Shown in pieces: positions 46,716-54,645 of a stretch of 64,000 nucleotides of DNA; position 1 is the first letter of the stretch, and every line of letters starts with the position of its first letter. A model generated the notes under the pieces. That model made no database searches, was not told the origin of the DNA, and saw nothing but the letters and a program-made list of their open reading frames with translations. A program made the position numbers and the translations under genes. Origin of the DNA: Clostridium sp. (GTDB lineage Bacteria; Bacillota; Clostridia; Clostridiales; Clostridiaceae). The stretch covers positions 1 to 64,000 of the forward strand of contig JARIDB010000180.1 of the NCBI GenBank assembly GCA_029257045.1, in the 5' to 3' direction.

Positions 46716-48890
46716 ATGGTTGATATTGTAGGAAGACTTTCAAGTGAATTAAAAATAAGCTTAACTCAAGTAAATAATGTAATAGAATTATTAGATGATG
46801 GCAATACAGTTCCATTTATTTCAAGATATAGAAAGGAACAAACAGGAGAATTAAGTGATGAGGTTTTAAGAAAGTTTAATGAAAGGCTAATTTACTTAAG
46901 AAATTTAAAAGAAAGAAAAGATGATGTTCTAAGGTTAATAGATGAACAAGGAAAACTTACAGAAGAGATAAAAAATGCTTTAGGAAAATCGGAGACTCAA
47001 GCAGAGGTTGAAGATATATATAGACCTTATAAACAGAAAAAGAGAACTAGAGCAACTATTGCGTTAGAAAAAGGTTTAAAACCATTAGGAGACTTAATAT
47101 TAGAAGGTAACTTTACAGGAGATATAGAAGAAGAAGCTAAAAAGTATATTAACGAAGAAAAGGATATTAAGTCTATAGAAGAATCTCTTAATGGAGCATC
47201 TGACATAATAGCAGAGCAAATTTCAGATGAAGCTAAATATAGAAAATGGATAAGAAATTTAGTTTTAAAAGAAGGAAAAGTAGAAACTAAAAGTAGTAGC
47301 ACAGAGCATACACCTTTTGAAATGTACTATGAATATAGCGAAGAAGTGGCAAAAATTCCTCCCCATAGAATTTTAGCTATTAACAGAGGGGAAAAAGAAA
47401 AGATACTTTCTGTAAAAATATTAATAAATGAAGAAAAAATAATAAGCTATTTAGAAAAAGAATTATTAAAAGGAAATAATGTAACTGATAAATATCTAAA
47501 GACAGCTATAAAGGACTCATTAAAAAGATTAATTTTTCCATCTATTGAAAGAGAGATTAGAGGGGAGCTAACAAGTATAGGTGAAGAAGGTGCTATTAAA
47601 ATATTTAATGAAAATTTAAAATCTTTATTAATGCAACAACCTATAAAAGGGAAAGTAGTAATGGGATATGATCCAGGCTTTAGAACAGGTTGTAAGGTGG
47701 CTGTTTTAGATAGTACTGGTAGATATTTAGAGAAGGCTACAGTTTATCCAACAGCACCTTTAAATAAGGTTTCAGAAACTAAGGATATATTAAAGAAATT
47801 AATAAAGAAACATAATGTTGATGTAATATCTCTAGGTAATGGAACAGCTTCAAGAGAATCTGAAGAAGTAGTATCAGAAATGATATCAGAAATTAAAAAG
47901 GAAACAGGAAAAGAAGTTTCTTATGTTATTGTATCAGAGGCAGGCGCATCAGTTTATTCTGCTTCAGAACTTGCAACAAAAGAATATCCAGATTTAGATG
48001 TTACAATAAGAGGAGCTATTTCTATAGGAAGAAGATTACAAGATCCTATGGCGGAACTTGTTAAAATAGATCCCAAGGCCCTAGGAATAGGACAATATCA
48101 ACATGATGTTACTCCAAAGAAACTTGATGAATCTTTAAAAGGTGTTGTAGAAGATTCTGTTAATAAAGTAGGAGTAGACTTAAATACTGCTACACCATCT
48201 TTATTAAACTTCGTAGCGGGAATCAATACTTCAATTGCTAATAATATAGTTGAATATAGAAATGAAGTTAAGGAATTTAAAAGCAGGAAAGAACTATTAA
48301 AAGTCAAAAGACTAGGTAAGAAGGCATATGAACAATGTGCTGGATTCTTAAGGGTATCGGAAAGTGATGAACCTTTAGATAATACTTCTGTCCATCCAGA
48401 ATCCTATGAAGCTGCAAGAAGCCTTATTAACCTTTTGGATTATAGTAAAAATGATTTGAAAGAAAATAGACTACTTGATATAGAAGAAAGGGTTAAAGAA
48501 AAGGGGATAAGAAGGTTATCAGAAGACTTAAAAATAGGAGAAATAACATTAAAGGATATAATAAAGGAGCTTAAAAAGCCAGGTAGAGATCCAAGGGAAA
48601 AAATGCCGAAACCAATTTTGAAAACTGGGGTTGTAAATTTAGAAGATTTAACAGAAGGTATGATACTATTGGGGACTGTAAGAAATGTATCTGATTTTGG
48701 AGCTTTTGTAGATATTGGAGCTCATCAAGATGGATTAGTTCATAAAAGCCAAATGGCAAATAGATATATTAATCATCCTTTAGATGTAGTTCAAGTTGGA
48801 GATATTGTAAATGTAAGAATATTAGAAGTTGATAATAAGAGAAAAAGAATATCTCTATCAATGAAAGAAATAAAAGAAAAAGATTGTTAA
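46716..48890 (+). CDS. tex: Tex family RNA-binding protein
   Basis: A 724-residue Tex protein, a conserved nucleic-acid-binding factor implicated in transcription and RNA metabolism. The N-terminal helical domain contains VPFISRYRKEQTG and EDIYRPYKQKKRTRA. A YqgF/RNase H-like domain follows (MGYDPGFRTGCKVAVLD, about residues 315-450), then helix-hairpin-helix segments (LNTATPSLLNFVAGI, KVKRLGKKAYEQCAGFLRV). The C-terminal S1 domain (LEDLTEGMILLGTVRNVSDFG through KRISLSMKEI) is at about residues 645-722. Ribosome site AGGAGG. Monocistronic. Confidence 0.95.
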   Translation: MVDIVGRLSSELKISLTQVNNVIELLDDGNTVPFISRYRKEQTGELSDEVLRKFNERLIYLRNLKERKDDVLRLIDEQGKLTEEIKNALGKSETQAEVEDIYRPYKQKKRTRATIALEKGLKPLGDLILEGNFTGDIEEEAKKYINEEKDIKSIEESLNGASDIIAEQISDEAKYRKWIRNLVLKEGKVETKSSSTEHTPFEMYYEYSEEVAKIPPHRILAINRGEKEKILSVKILINEEKIISYLEKELLKGNNVTDKYLKTAIKDSLKRLIFPSIEREIRGELTSIGEEGAIKIFNENLKSLLMQQPIKGKVVMGYDPGFRTGCKVAVLDSTGRYLEKATVYPTAPLNKVSETKDILKKLIKKHNVDVISLGNGTASRESEEVVSEMISEIKKETGKEVSYVIVSEAGASVYSASELATKEYPDLDVTIRGAISIGRRLQDPMAELVKIDPKALGIGQYQHDVTPKKLDESLKGVVEDSVNKVGVDLNTATPSLLNFVAGINTSIANNIVEYRNEVKEFKSRKELLKVKRLGKKAYEQCAGFLRVSESDEPLDNTSVHPESYEAARSLINLLDYSKNDLKENRLLDIEERVKEKGIRRLSEDLKIGEITLKDIIKELKKPGRDPREKMPKPILKTGVVNLEDLTEGMILLGTVRNVSDFGAFVDIGAHQDGLVHKSQMANRYINHPLDVVQVGDIVNVRILEVDNKRKRISLSMKEIKEKDC

Positions 48891-48896
48891 AAAAAC

Positions 48897-48925
48897 TTGC
48901 TAAGTAAAAGAAATGGATATATAAT
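48897..48925 (+). promoter_or_regulatory. SigA-type promoter of ribU
   Basis: -35 TTGCTA (48897-48902), 17-base spacer, -10 TATAAT (48920-48925); begins only seven bases after the tex stop codon. Confidence 0.65.
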
Positions 48926-48939
48926 TAATATATAAATAT

Positions 48940-49137
48940 TATCTTCAGGGCGGGGCGAAATTCCCCACCGGCGGTAAAGCCCGCGAGCTATTTTTAGCAT
49001 GATTCGGTGAAACTCCGAGGCCGACAGTAAAGTCTGGATGAAAGAAGGTAATGAGTTAGAAAATGCTTAAGTTATTAAACATTTCTTGCTTTATGAATTT
49101 TGCCCTGATGTAATTTATTTTACATCAGGTTTTTTTA
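48940..49137 (+). promoter_or_regulatory. FMN riboswitch (RFN element) with terminator, controlling ribU
   Basis: The aptamer spans 48940-49050 with the RFN signatures AGGGCGGGGCGAAATTCCCC, ACCGGCGGTAAAGCCCGCGA, GCATGATTCGGTG and GCCGACAGTAAAGTCTGGAT. P1 pairs TATCTTC with GAAGGTA. The terminator CCTGATGTAA/TTACATCAGG (49104-49113 with 49120-49129) plus T-run follows. GCCCTGA at 49102-49108 can instead pair with TCAGGGC at 48945-48951 in the unbound aptamer, forming an antiterminator. FMN should reduce ribU expression. Confidence 0.96.
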
Positions 49138-49231
49138 TTTTAAAGCAAATAATACAAGGATAATGTTAAAAAGATAACAAATATTATATTCTAACCCATT
49201 TCGCCAGGGGAAGTTTTGGGAGGAAAAAATA

Positions 49232-49804
49232 ATGAATAATAATCAAAACAAAAACCTAAGCAAGTTTATCAAAATATCACTTTTAGGAGCTATGTCGGTG
49301 GTACTTATGTACTTTGACTTTCCAATTCCGTTTTTACCTTTTCCATGGTTGAAAATTGATTTAAGTGATGTACCATCATTAATGGGAGCTTTAGCTTATG
49401 GACCACTTACAGGAATTGTAATTGAATTACTAAAGAATTTACTGATTTTATTAGTAAAAGGAACACAAACTGGATTGATAGGGGAGATTGCAAACTTTAT
49501 AGTTGGAATATCATTAGTAGTTCCAGCAGCATATTTATACAATAAAAATAGAAATAAGAAAAACCTTATAATAGGTATGATATTAGGTCTTATATCTATG
49601 GAGGTTATAGGAATAATAACAAATATATATTTCTTACTACCAGCTTTTAATATGCCAATGAGTGGAACAGAAGCTATTAAGTATATAACTATAGGACTAA
49701 TACCATTTAACGGAATTAAGGCTATTATGGTAAATGGTATTTCCTATTATTTATTTAAAAGGTTAGCTAAATTAATATTTAATATTGACTCAAAATTACA
49801 TTAG
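49232..49804 (+). CDS. ribU: Riboflavin ECF transporter S component
   Basis: A 190-residue, six-helix substrate-binding membrane protein that captures riboflavin and works with a shared EcfAA'T module encoded elsewhere. The N-terminal LGAMSVVLMYFDFPIPFLP and the stretch LKIDLSDVPSLMGALAYGP, plus LKNLLILLVKGTQTGLIGEIANF, are strongly typical of RibU. Control by the FMN riboswitch upstream confirms the substrate class. Ribosome site GGGAGG. A terminator follows its stop. Confidence 0.95.
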   Translation: MNNNQNKNLSKFIKISLLGAMSVVLMYFDFPIPFLPFPWLKIDLSDVPSLMGALAYGPLTGIVIELLKNLLILLVKGTQTGLIGEIANFIVGISLVVPAAYLYNKNRNKKNLIIGMILGLISMEVIGIITNIYFLLPAFNMPMSGTEAIKYITIGLIPFNGIKAIMVNGISYYLFKRLAKLIFNIDSKLH

Positions 49805-49830
49805 TTATTATAAATTTAAAGGAATTAAAA

Positions 49831-49868
49831 TAGAAACTAATTAGATTTAATTAGTTTCTATTTTATTT
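49831..49868 (+). terminator. Terminator after ribU
   Basis: TAGAAACTAATTA and TAATTAGTTTCTA pair around a short loop, followed by TTTTATTTTT. Confidence 0.85.
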
Positions 49869-49986
49869 TTCCAGTAAAAATAAATATGGGAATTGATTTA
49901 ATGATAAAAAAATGTGTTATAATGAAAAACTATGATATTAAAATTATTAAATTTTTATATAGATTTAAAGATAGGAGAGTGATTTA

Positions 49987-51375
49987 TTGAAAACAAATCA
50001 ATTAGAAACAGAACCAATAGGAAAACTTTTATTAAAGTATTCAATACCTGCAATGATAGGAATGTTAGTTACTGCTTTATATAATGTAGTAGATAGAATG
50101 TTTATTGGGCATATTCCTAATGTAGGTTCTTTAGCAATAACAGGGGTAGGTGTTACTATGCCTATTTCTACAATAATACTTGCTTTTGCAATGTTAATTG
50201 GAGTAGGAGCAACAGCACAAATATCCATTAAACTTGGGCAAGGAAAAAAAGATGAGGCAGCAAAGGTAGTAGGAAATGCAATAACCTTAGGCGTTATAGT
50301 ATCTTTAATTATAACAGTTTTAGGATTAATATTTAGTAATTCAATTTTATATAAGTTTGGGGCAAGTGAAGGAACACTACCTTATGCAAAAACATATATA
50401 GATATAATACTTATAGGAACTATATTTAATATTATTGGATTTATTATGAGTAATACTATAAGAGGTGATGGAAGTCCTAAACTTTCAGCAACAATTATGG
50501 TAATTGGTTGTTTAACTAATATAGTTTTAGATTGGTTATTTATTTTTGGCTTAGGTTTAGGGATTAAAGGAGCAGCTATAGCTACTTCAATATCTCAAAT
50601 GCTTACAGCAATAATAGGTTTATCATACTATATAAGAGGTAAATCAAATATAGGTTTTAAAAAAGAAAACTTAAAAATTGATAAAAAGATAATGATTGCT
50701 ATTGTATCTATAGGTGTTGCACCTTTTTCAATGCAAATAGCAGCTAGTTTAATCCAAGTAATTTCAAATAATTCGTTAAAAACTTATGGAGGAGACCTTG
50801 CTATAGGAGCTATGACAACAATATCTTCAGTAGCCTTAATGTGTTTAATGCCGATATTTGGGTTAAATCAGGGGGCTCAGCCAATAATAGGATATAATTA
50901 TGGTGCTAATAAGATAGAAAGATACAAGAGAGCGTACTTACTTTCATTAAAAGTAGCAACAATAATATTAACTGTAGCATTTGTAATAGTTCAAGTATTT
51001 CCAACAGTAATAATAGGGTTCTTTAATAAGGATCCAGAACTTATGAATATTTCTATTAGGGGTATTAGAATATATTTATTAACATTGCCTATAATTGGAA
51101 TAGCAATTACAGGTTCAAATTTTATGCAGTCAATAGGTAGAGCAAAGGAATCTATGCTTATAAGTTTATTAAGACAAGTAATTTTATTAATTCCTTTAAT
51201 ATTAATATTGCCTAGGTTCTTAGAACTTGATGGTATTTGGATTGCTCAGCCGATAAGCGATATTATAGCAGCGTCTGTTACTGCTATTTTATTAGTAAAA
51301 CAATTTAAAGAAGTTGAAAAAGAAGAGCAAGGGAAAGAAGAGGAAAGAAATATTTTAATAAAAGAAGCAAATTAA
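49987..51375 (+). CDS. MATE-family efflux transporter
   Basis: A 462-residue antiporter with about twelve membrane helices in two related halves. It begins with the MATE signature PIGKLLLKYSIPAMIGMLVTALYNVVDRMFIGH, and the second-half GLNQGAQPIIGYNYGANK is equally typical. Such proteins expel cationic drugs or metabolites using Na+ or H+ gradients; substrate unknown. Start TTG 49987 follows AGGAGAGTGAT. The upstream region has an extended -10 (TGTTATAAT at about 49915-49923). No regulator is adjacent, and a terminator follows closely. Confidence 0.9.
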   Translation: MKTNQLETEPIGKLLLKYSIPAMIGMLVTALYNVVDRMFIGHIPNVGSLAITGVGVTMPISTIILAFAMLIGVGATAQISIKLGQGKKDEAAKVVGNAITLGVIVSLIITVLGLIFSNSILYKFGASEGTLPYAKTYIDIILIGTIFNIIGFIMSNTIRGDGSPKLSATIMVIGCLTNIVLDWLFIFGLGLGIKGAAIATSISQMLTAIIGLSYYIRGKSNIGFKKENLKIDKKIMIAIVSIGVAPFSMQIAASLIQVISNNSLKTYGGDLAIGAMTTISSVALMCLMPIFGLNQGAQPIIGYNYGANKIERYKRAYLLSLKVATIILTVAFVIVQVFPTVIIGFFNKDPELMNISIRGIRIYLLTLPIIGIAITGSNFMQSIGRAKESMLISLLRQVILLIPLILILPRFLELDGIWIAQPISDIIAASVTAILLVKQFKEVEKEEQGKEEERNILIKEAN

Positions 51376-51400
51376 AAAGGAAGGTTAAGCCTTCCTTTAA
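51376..51400 (+). terminator. Terminator after the MATE gene
   Basis: AAAGGAAGG (51376-51384) and CCTTCCTTT (51390-51398) around TTAAG. Confidence 0.75.
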
Positions 51401-51408
51401 TTAATTTG

Positions 51409-51468
51409 ACATATATAAGTTTTTGTTGACTTGGAGCATGGCGAGGTCATAATGGAGCTTATATATGT
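51409..51468. other. Unexplained stem-loop element between MATE and rimI
   Basis: A perfect 11-bp inverted repeat (ACATATATAAG at 51409-51419, CTTATATATGT at 51458-51468) encloses 38 bases that are much more GC-rich than the surroundings. These contain a nested 5-bp stem (GACTT/AGGTC) around GGAGCATGGCG. It ends exactly at the rimI stop codon boundary. It may be a structured RNA, an unusual minus-strand terminator or a small repeat element; I cannot assign it. Confidence 0.5.
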
Positions 51469-51912
51469 TCATTTTCTATATTGCATTAAAATAGCATCTT
51501 CTTTATTATCATAATAACCTTTTCTAAGACCAATCTTAAAAAAACCAAACTTTTCATATAATGATATGGCAGGGAGGTTTGACTTCCTAACCTCTAAATT
51601 AATTATATTACAATCTAAAGAGTCACAAAGACTAATCATAGAAGATAAAAGCTTTTCTCCAATTCCAAGTTTTCTAAAGTCGGGATGTACAGCTATATTA
51701 GTTATATCTCCTTCTCCTAAGACTACCCATATACCAATAAAACCTAGAACTTTATTAGTTTCTATATCCTTGGCAACTACATATTTAGCTAAAGGATTAT
51801 CAATCTCACTTTTAATAGATTCTATGCTCCAAGGTAGTTTAAAAGACATATTGCTTATCTCAAAAATACCATCAGTGTCTTTTTTTGAAAAAATATTATA
51901 ACTTATGTTCAT
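51469..51912 (-). CDS. rimI: Ribosomal protein S18-alanine N-acetyltransferase RimI-like
   Basis: A 147-residue GNAT acetyltransferase of the RimI group. The acetyl-CoA binding loop is HPDFRKLGIGEKLLSSM (about residues 77-93), after the VVLGEGDITNIAV strand. NLEVRKSNLPAISLYEKFGF completes the fold. It likely acetylates the N terminus of S18 or of other proteins. It overlaps the end of tsaB by 17 bases in the common Firmicute order tsaE-tsaB-rimI. Confidence 0.9.
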   Translation of the reverse strand: MNISYNIFSKKDTDGIFEISNMSFKLPWSIESIKSEIDNPLAKYVVAKDIETNKVLGFIGIWVVLGEGDITNIAVHPDFRKLGIGEKLLSSMISLCDSLDCNIINLEVRKSNLPAISLYEKFGFFKIGLRKGYYDNKEDAILMQYRK

Positions 51913-52612
51913 TATTTAAACCTAAACGACTTTCAAGTTCTCTTTGAGCTTGAGGTTTTTTTAAGTAAAATGGAGCTGAATCAGGATTATCACTTTTGCC
52001 TTCAGATAATAAATTAAGTCCTAATTCTCCAAGGGAAGAAGCTCTAATTAAACTTAAATGTTTAGGAGCAAAGAAAGCATTATTAACATTTTCTTTTAAA
52101 TAATTTTCATATTTAATTAATCCATCACCAGCAAAAAGAACTTTTTCTTCTTTTGAATTTAAAAGTTCAGATAAATCCTTTAAATCTAAGGCTTCATAAT
52201 CAGTTAATTTTTCCAACTTACCATTAATACTTTTATATAGACAGGTATAAACGCTATCTCTTAAAGCATCCATAACAGGACAAATTATTCCACTAAAGTT
52301 TATTAAAGAATAAGCAAGAGCATCTAAACTAGAAACACTTATATAAGGCTTATTAGATCCAAAACTTAAGCCTTTTATTGTAGCCATACCTATCCTAAGA
52401 CCTGTAAAAGAACCAGGTCCTTTTGAAACTACAAAACCATCAATATCCTTAATTGTCAAATTAGAATCTTTTAAAATTTTATCTATCATGTCCATAATTA
52501 GAACGGAATGTTCTAACTTATTATTTAATGTGTATTCCGCAATTAATCCTTTATCATCTAATAAAGCAGCAGTAGCGACCTTACTAGATGAATCAATACT
52601 TAAAATTATCAT
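51896..52612 (-). CDS. tsaB: tRNA threonylcarbamoyladenosine protein TsaB
   Basis: A 238-residue ASKHA-fold protein lacking its own catalysis that pairs with TsaD to transfer threonylcarbamoyl to A37 of tRNA. It starts MIILSIDSSSKVATAALLDD, and KGPGSFTGLRIGMATIKGLSF near residues 68-88 is the family hallmark. It overlaps tsaE by 4 bases and rimI by 17, so the three are translationally coupled. With the Sua5-type enzyme at 13.5 kb, three t6A pathway genes are within 40 kb; tsaD is not in the window. Confidence 0.95.
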   Translation of the reverse strand: MIILSIDSSSKVATAALLDDKGLIAEYTLNNKLEHSVLIMDMIDKILKDSNLTIKDIDGFVVSKGPGSFTGLRIGMATIKGLSFGSNKPYISVSSLDALAYSLINFSGIICPVMDALRDSVYTCLYKSINGKLEKLTDYEALDLKDLSELLNSKEEKVLFAGDGLIKYENYLKENVNNAFFAPKHLSLIRASSLGELGLNLLSEGKSDNPDSAPFYLKKPQAQRELESRLGLNNEHKL

Positions 52613-53070
52613 AAATTAAGCTCCTTTATATAATTATATCTTTCACCATAGGGAATAATGGTTATTTTTCTAAAATCAATTCCCTTATATAAATCTTTTT
52701 CTATTTTAATATGTAAAAATTCATTTGGAAGAATGTCCTCAATATAATTAGCCCATTCAATAATTGAAACAGCGTCAGAGAAAATGTAATCATCAAAACC
52801 TATAGCATAAATCTCATCTGGATCACTAACTCTATAAACATCAAAATGATTTAATTTTAATCTTCCAGAATCATATTCATTTACTATAGTAAATGTTGGG
52901 CTTGTGATATGGTCTTCAATACCTAAACCTTTAGCAATACCTTTAGTTATATGGGTTTTACCAGTGCCTAATTCACCAGTCAAACATAATATATCTCCTG
53001 AGCTTACTAATTTACCTATTAAAAAACCTAGTTTATTAGTTTCTTCTAAACTGCTTACATGAAATTCCAT
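52609..53070 (-). CDS. tsaE: tRNA threonylcarbamoyladenosine ATPase TsaE
   Basis: A 153-residue P-loop ATPase that regulates the TsaBD complex. Walker A GELGTGKTHITKG at about residues 32-44, TSPTFTIVNEY, and HFDVYRVSDPDEIYAIGFDDY as the Walker B region. I start at ATG 53070 because AGGA lies eight bases upstream; the in-frame TTG at 53076 is too close to that ribosome site. First gene of the tsaE-tsaB-rimI operon. Confidence 0.95.
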   Translation of the reverse strand: MEFHVSSLEETNKLGFLIGKLVSSGDILCLTGELGTGKTHITKGIAKGLGIEDHITSPTFTIVNEYDSGRLKLNHFDVYRVSDPDEIYAIGFDDYIFSDAVSIIEWANYIEDILPNEFLHIKIEKDLYKGIDFRKITIIPYGERYNYIKELNL

Positions 53071-53198
53071 ATGCAAAATCCTTTCTATGATAGTCTATAT
53101 TAATATATTCTATCCAAAAAAAGAAAAAAAAGAAAGTTAAAATCCTATATAATATGTTCTATTCTAATTTATTTGAAATAAACTGGTAATAAATTAAA

Positions 53199-53227
53199 TT
53201 GAAATAAGTTAATTTAAATGATAATAT
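53199..53227 (+). promoter_or_regulatory. Probable promoter of the TroA-like gene
   Basis: -35 TTGAAA (53199-53204), 17-base spacer, -10 TAATAT (53222-53227), 41 bases before the start codon. Confidence 0.55.
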
Positions 53228-53268
53228 AGGATAAAGCTAAAAAATAAAAGCTTTTTGGAGGAGTATTT

Positions 53269-54144
53269 ATGAAAAAGTTAACTTATGGGTTGGTTATTTT
53301 TACATTAATACTTTTTGTTGGGTTAAATTATTTTTATAGTCCTCTTATGGCTATACCAACAAATAAGGTTGATGAAGAAAAAGATAAACCATTAAATATA
53401 ATGACAGTAAGTAAAACTCAATATGAACTGGTTAAGACATTAACTAAAGATAAACATAATGTTGATTATTTATTAGAAAATGAGAAAGAAATTAATTCCT
53501 TTATTATAAATGAAGATATAATAAAAAGGATTTTTGATATGGATTTATTAATATATAACGGACTAGGTTATGAAAAGTGGATGAATAAATTAATGAATGA
53601 AGTGAAAAATTCTAACTTAGGAATAATTAATATGAGTAAGGGAATTATACCTTTAATTAAAGAATTAGGTAATAAAGAAGAAAACCCTTACTACTTATTT
53701 GGGTTAAACGAATATAAAATAGCCCTTTATAATATTAAAATATCATTACAAGAAAAGGATATTAAAAATAGGCTTTATTATGAAGAAAACTATAATGAAA
53801 AAGTTGAGATTATGGAAAAATTTTATGAAAGCTCAAAAAATGAAATAAGTAAATATAAAGATTTTATATTTATTGTTGATTCTGATAGGTTAGATTATTT
53901 ATTTAGAGATTTAAATATTAAGGTAGAAAAGATTAGTAAAGAAAACATTGATAAATTTTCTTTAGAGTATTCAAATAAAGAAGAAAAGATAATTTATGTT
54001 AATGATAAAAATGAAGAAACACTTTTAGATAAAATTAAATTAAACATTGAAGATTTAGAATATATAGAACTAAGTACTGAATTGAATGAAGAAGAATTAA
54101 AAAACAATATTAAACTTATTATAGAAGCTATTAAAAATAATTAA
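53269..54144 (+). CDS. TroA/ZnuA-fold extracytoplasmic protein lacking metal ligands
   Basis: A 291-residue exported protein with an N-terminal hydrophobic segment (about residues 4-22) and no lipobox cysteine. Segment order resembles cluster A-I metal-binding proteins: DLLIYNGLGYEKWMNKLM (compare the NGxGxExW motif of ZnuA), then NPYYLFGLNEYKIALYNIKISL where DPHxW is expected. A long helical backbone (YEENYNEKVEIMEKFYESSKNEISKYKDFIFIVDSDRLDYL) follows. The three usual histidines are replaced (NPYYLF, DSDRLDYL, and an Asn/Lys-rich stretch). No permease or ATPase is nearby. I infer a repurposed binding-protein fold. GGAGGAG precedes the ATG. Confidence 0.6.
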   Translation: MKKLTYGLVIFTLILFVGLNYFYSPLMAIPTNKVDEEKDKPLNIMTVSKTQYELVKTLTKDKHNVDYLLENEKEINSFIINEDIIKRIFDMDLLIYNGLGYEKWMNKLMNEVKNSNLGIINMSKGIIPLIKELGNKEENPYYLFGLNEYKIALYNIKISLQEKDIKNRLYYEENYNEKVEIMEKFYESSKNEISKYKDFIFIVDSDRLDYLFRDLNIKVEKISKENIDKFSLEYSNKEEKIIYVNDKNEETLLDKIKLNIEDLEYIELSTELNEEELKNNIKLIIEAIKNN

Positions 54145-54154
54145 ACTAAAAGAG

Positions 54155-54183
54155 TTGATTTTTATTAATACATAATATATAAT
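54155..54183 (+). promoter_or_regulatory. Promoter of the first tRNA-Trp
   Basis: -35 TTGATT (54155-54160), 17-base spacer, -10 TATAAT (54178-54183), 14 bases before the tRNA. Confidence 0.7.
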
Positions 54184-54197
54184 AAGTATTATTGTAA

Positions 54198-54272
54198 AGG
54201 GGTATAGCTCAGTTGGTAGAGTAGCGGTCTCCAAAACCGTTGGCCTAGGTTCGAGTCCTAGTACCCCTGCCA
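54198..54272 (+). tRNA. tRNA-Trp (CCA)
   Basis: 75 nt. Acceptor AGGGGTA/TACCCCT, anticodon stem GCGGT/ACCGT around CTCCAAA, anticodon CCA, T-loop TTCGAGT, CCA end encoded. Confidence 0.95.
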
Positions 54273-54273
54273 T

Positions 54274-54300
54274 AGGAACCAAAATTTGGTTCCTATTTTA
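54274..54300 (+). terminator. Terminator after the first tRNA-Trp
   Basis: AGGAACCAAA (54274-54283) and TTTGGTTCCT (54285-54294), then ATTTTAATTTT. The effective loop includes some of the central A/T. Confidence 0.75.
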
Positions 54301-54309
54301 ATTTTAAGA

Positions 54310-54339
54310 TTGACATTTTTCTATTTGTCATGATAATAT
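54310..54339 (+). promoter_or_regulatory. Promoter of the second tRNA-Trp
   Basis: Perfect -35 TTGACA (54310-54315) with -10 candidates GATAAT (16-base spacer) or TAATAT (18-base spacer). Confidence 0.6.
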
Positions 54340-54351
54340 AATATTTGTCAT

Positions 54352-54426
54352 AGGGGTATAGCTCAGTTGGTAGAGTAGCGGTCTCCAAAACCGTTGGCCT
54401 AGGTTCGAGTCCTAGTACCCCTGCCA
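54352..54426 (+). tRNA. tRNA-Trp (CCA), second copy
   Basis: 75 nt, identical in sequence to the copy at 54198 but with its own promoter and terminator. Confidence 0.95.
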
Positions 54427-54461
54427 AAAAAAGATTCTTGATTTTTCAAGAATCTTTTTTG
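54427..54461 (+). terminator. Terminator after the second tRNA-Trp
   Basis: AAAAAAGATTCTTGA and TCAAGAATCTTTTTT around TTTT. The 185 bases from here to the kinase start show nothing else clear. Confidence 0.85.
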
Positions 54462-54645
54462 TGTTTATGACTTATGATATAATATAACATATTGTAAAAT
54501 TTTTATACTTAAAATTACTAAATATAATAAGCTTTTAATAGTAAATAGTAAAGCTGAAAATTATAAATTATATAAAGAATACAAAGATTGGTATGAATCA
54601 AATAAATTGAAAAATTGAAGATTATTTTAATTTTAGGAGTTAATC

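Noticed and set aside
54097..54282. 61-codon open frame on the minus strand
   Set aside because: It lies over the tRNA-Trp gene and the end of the TroA-like gene, with no ribosome site.
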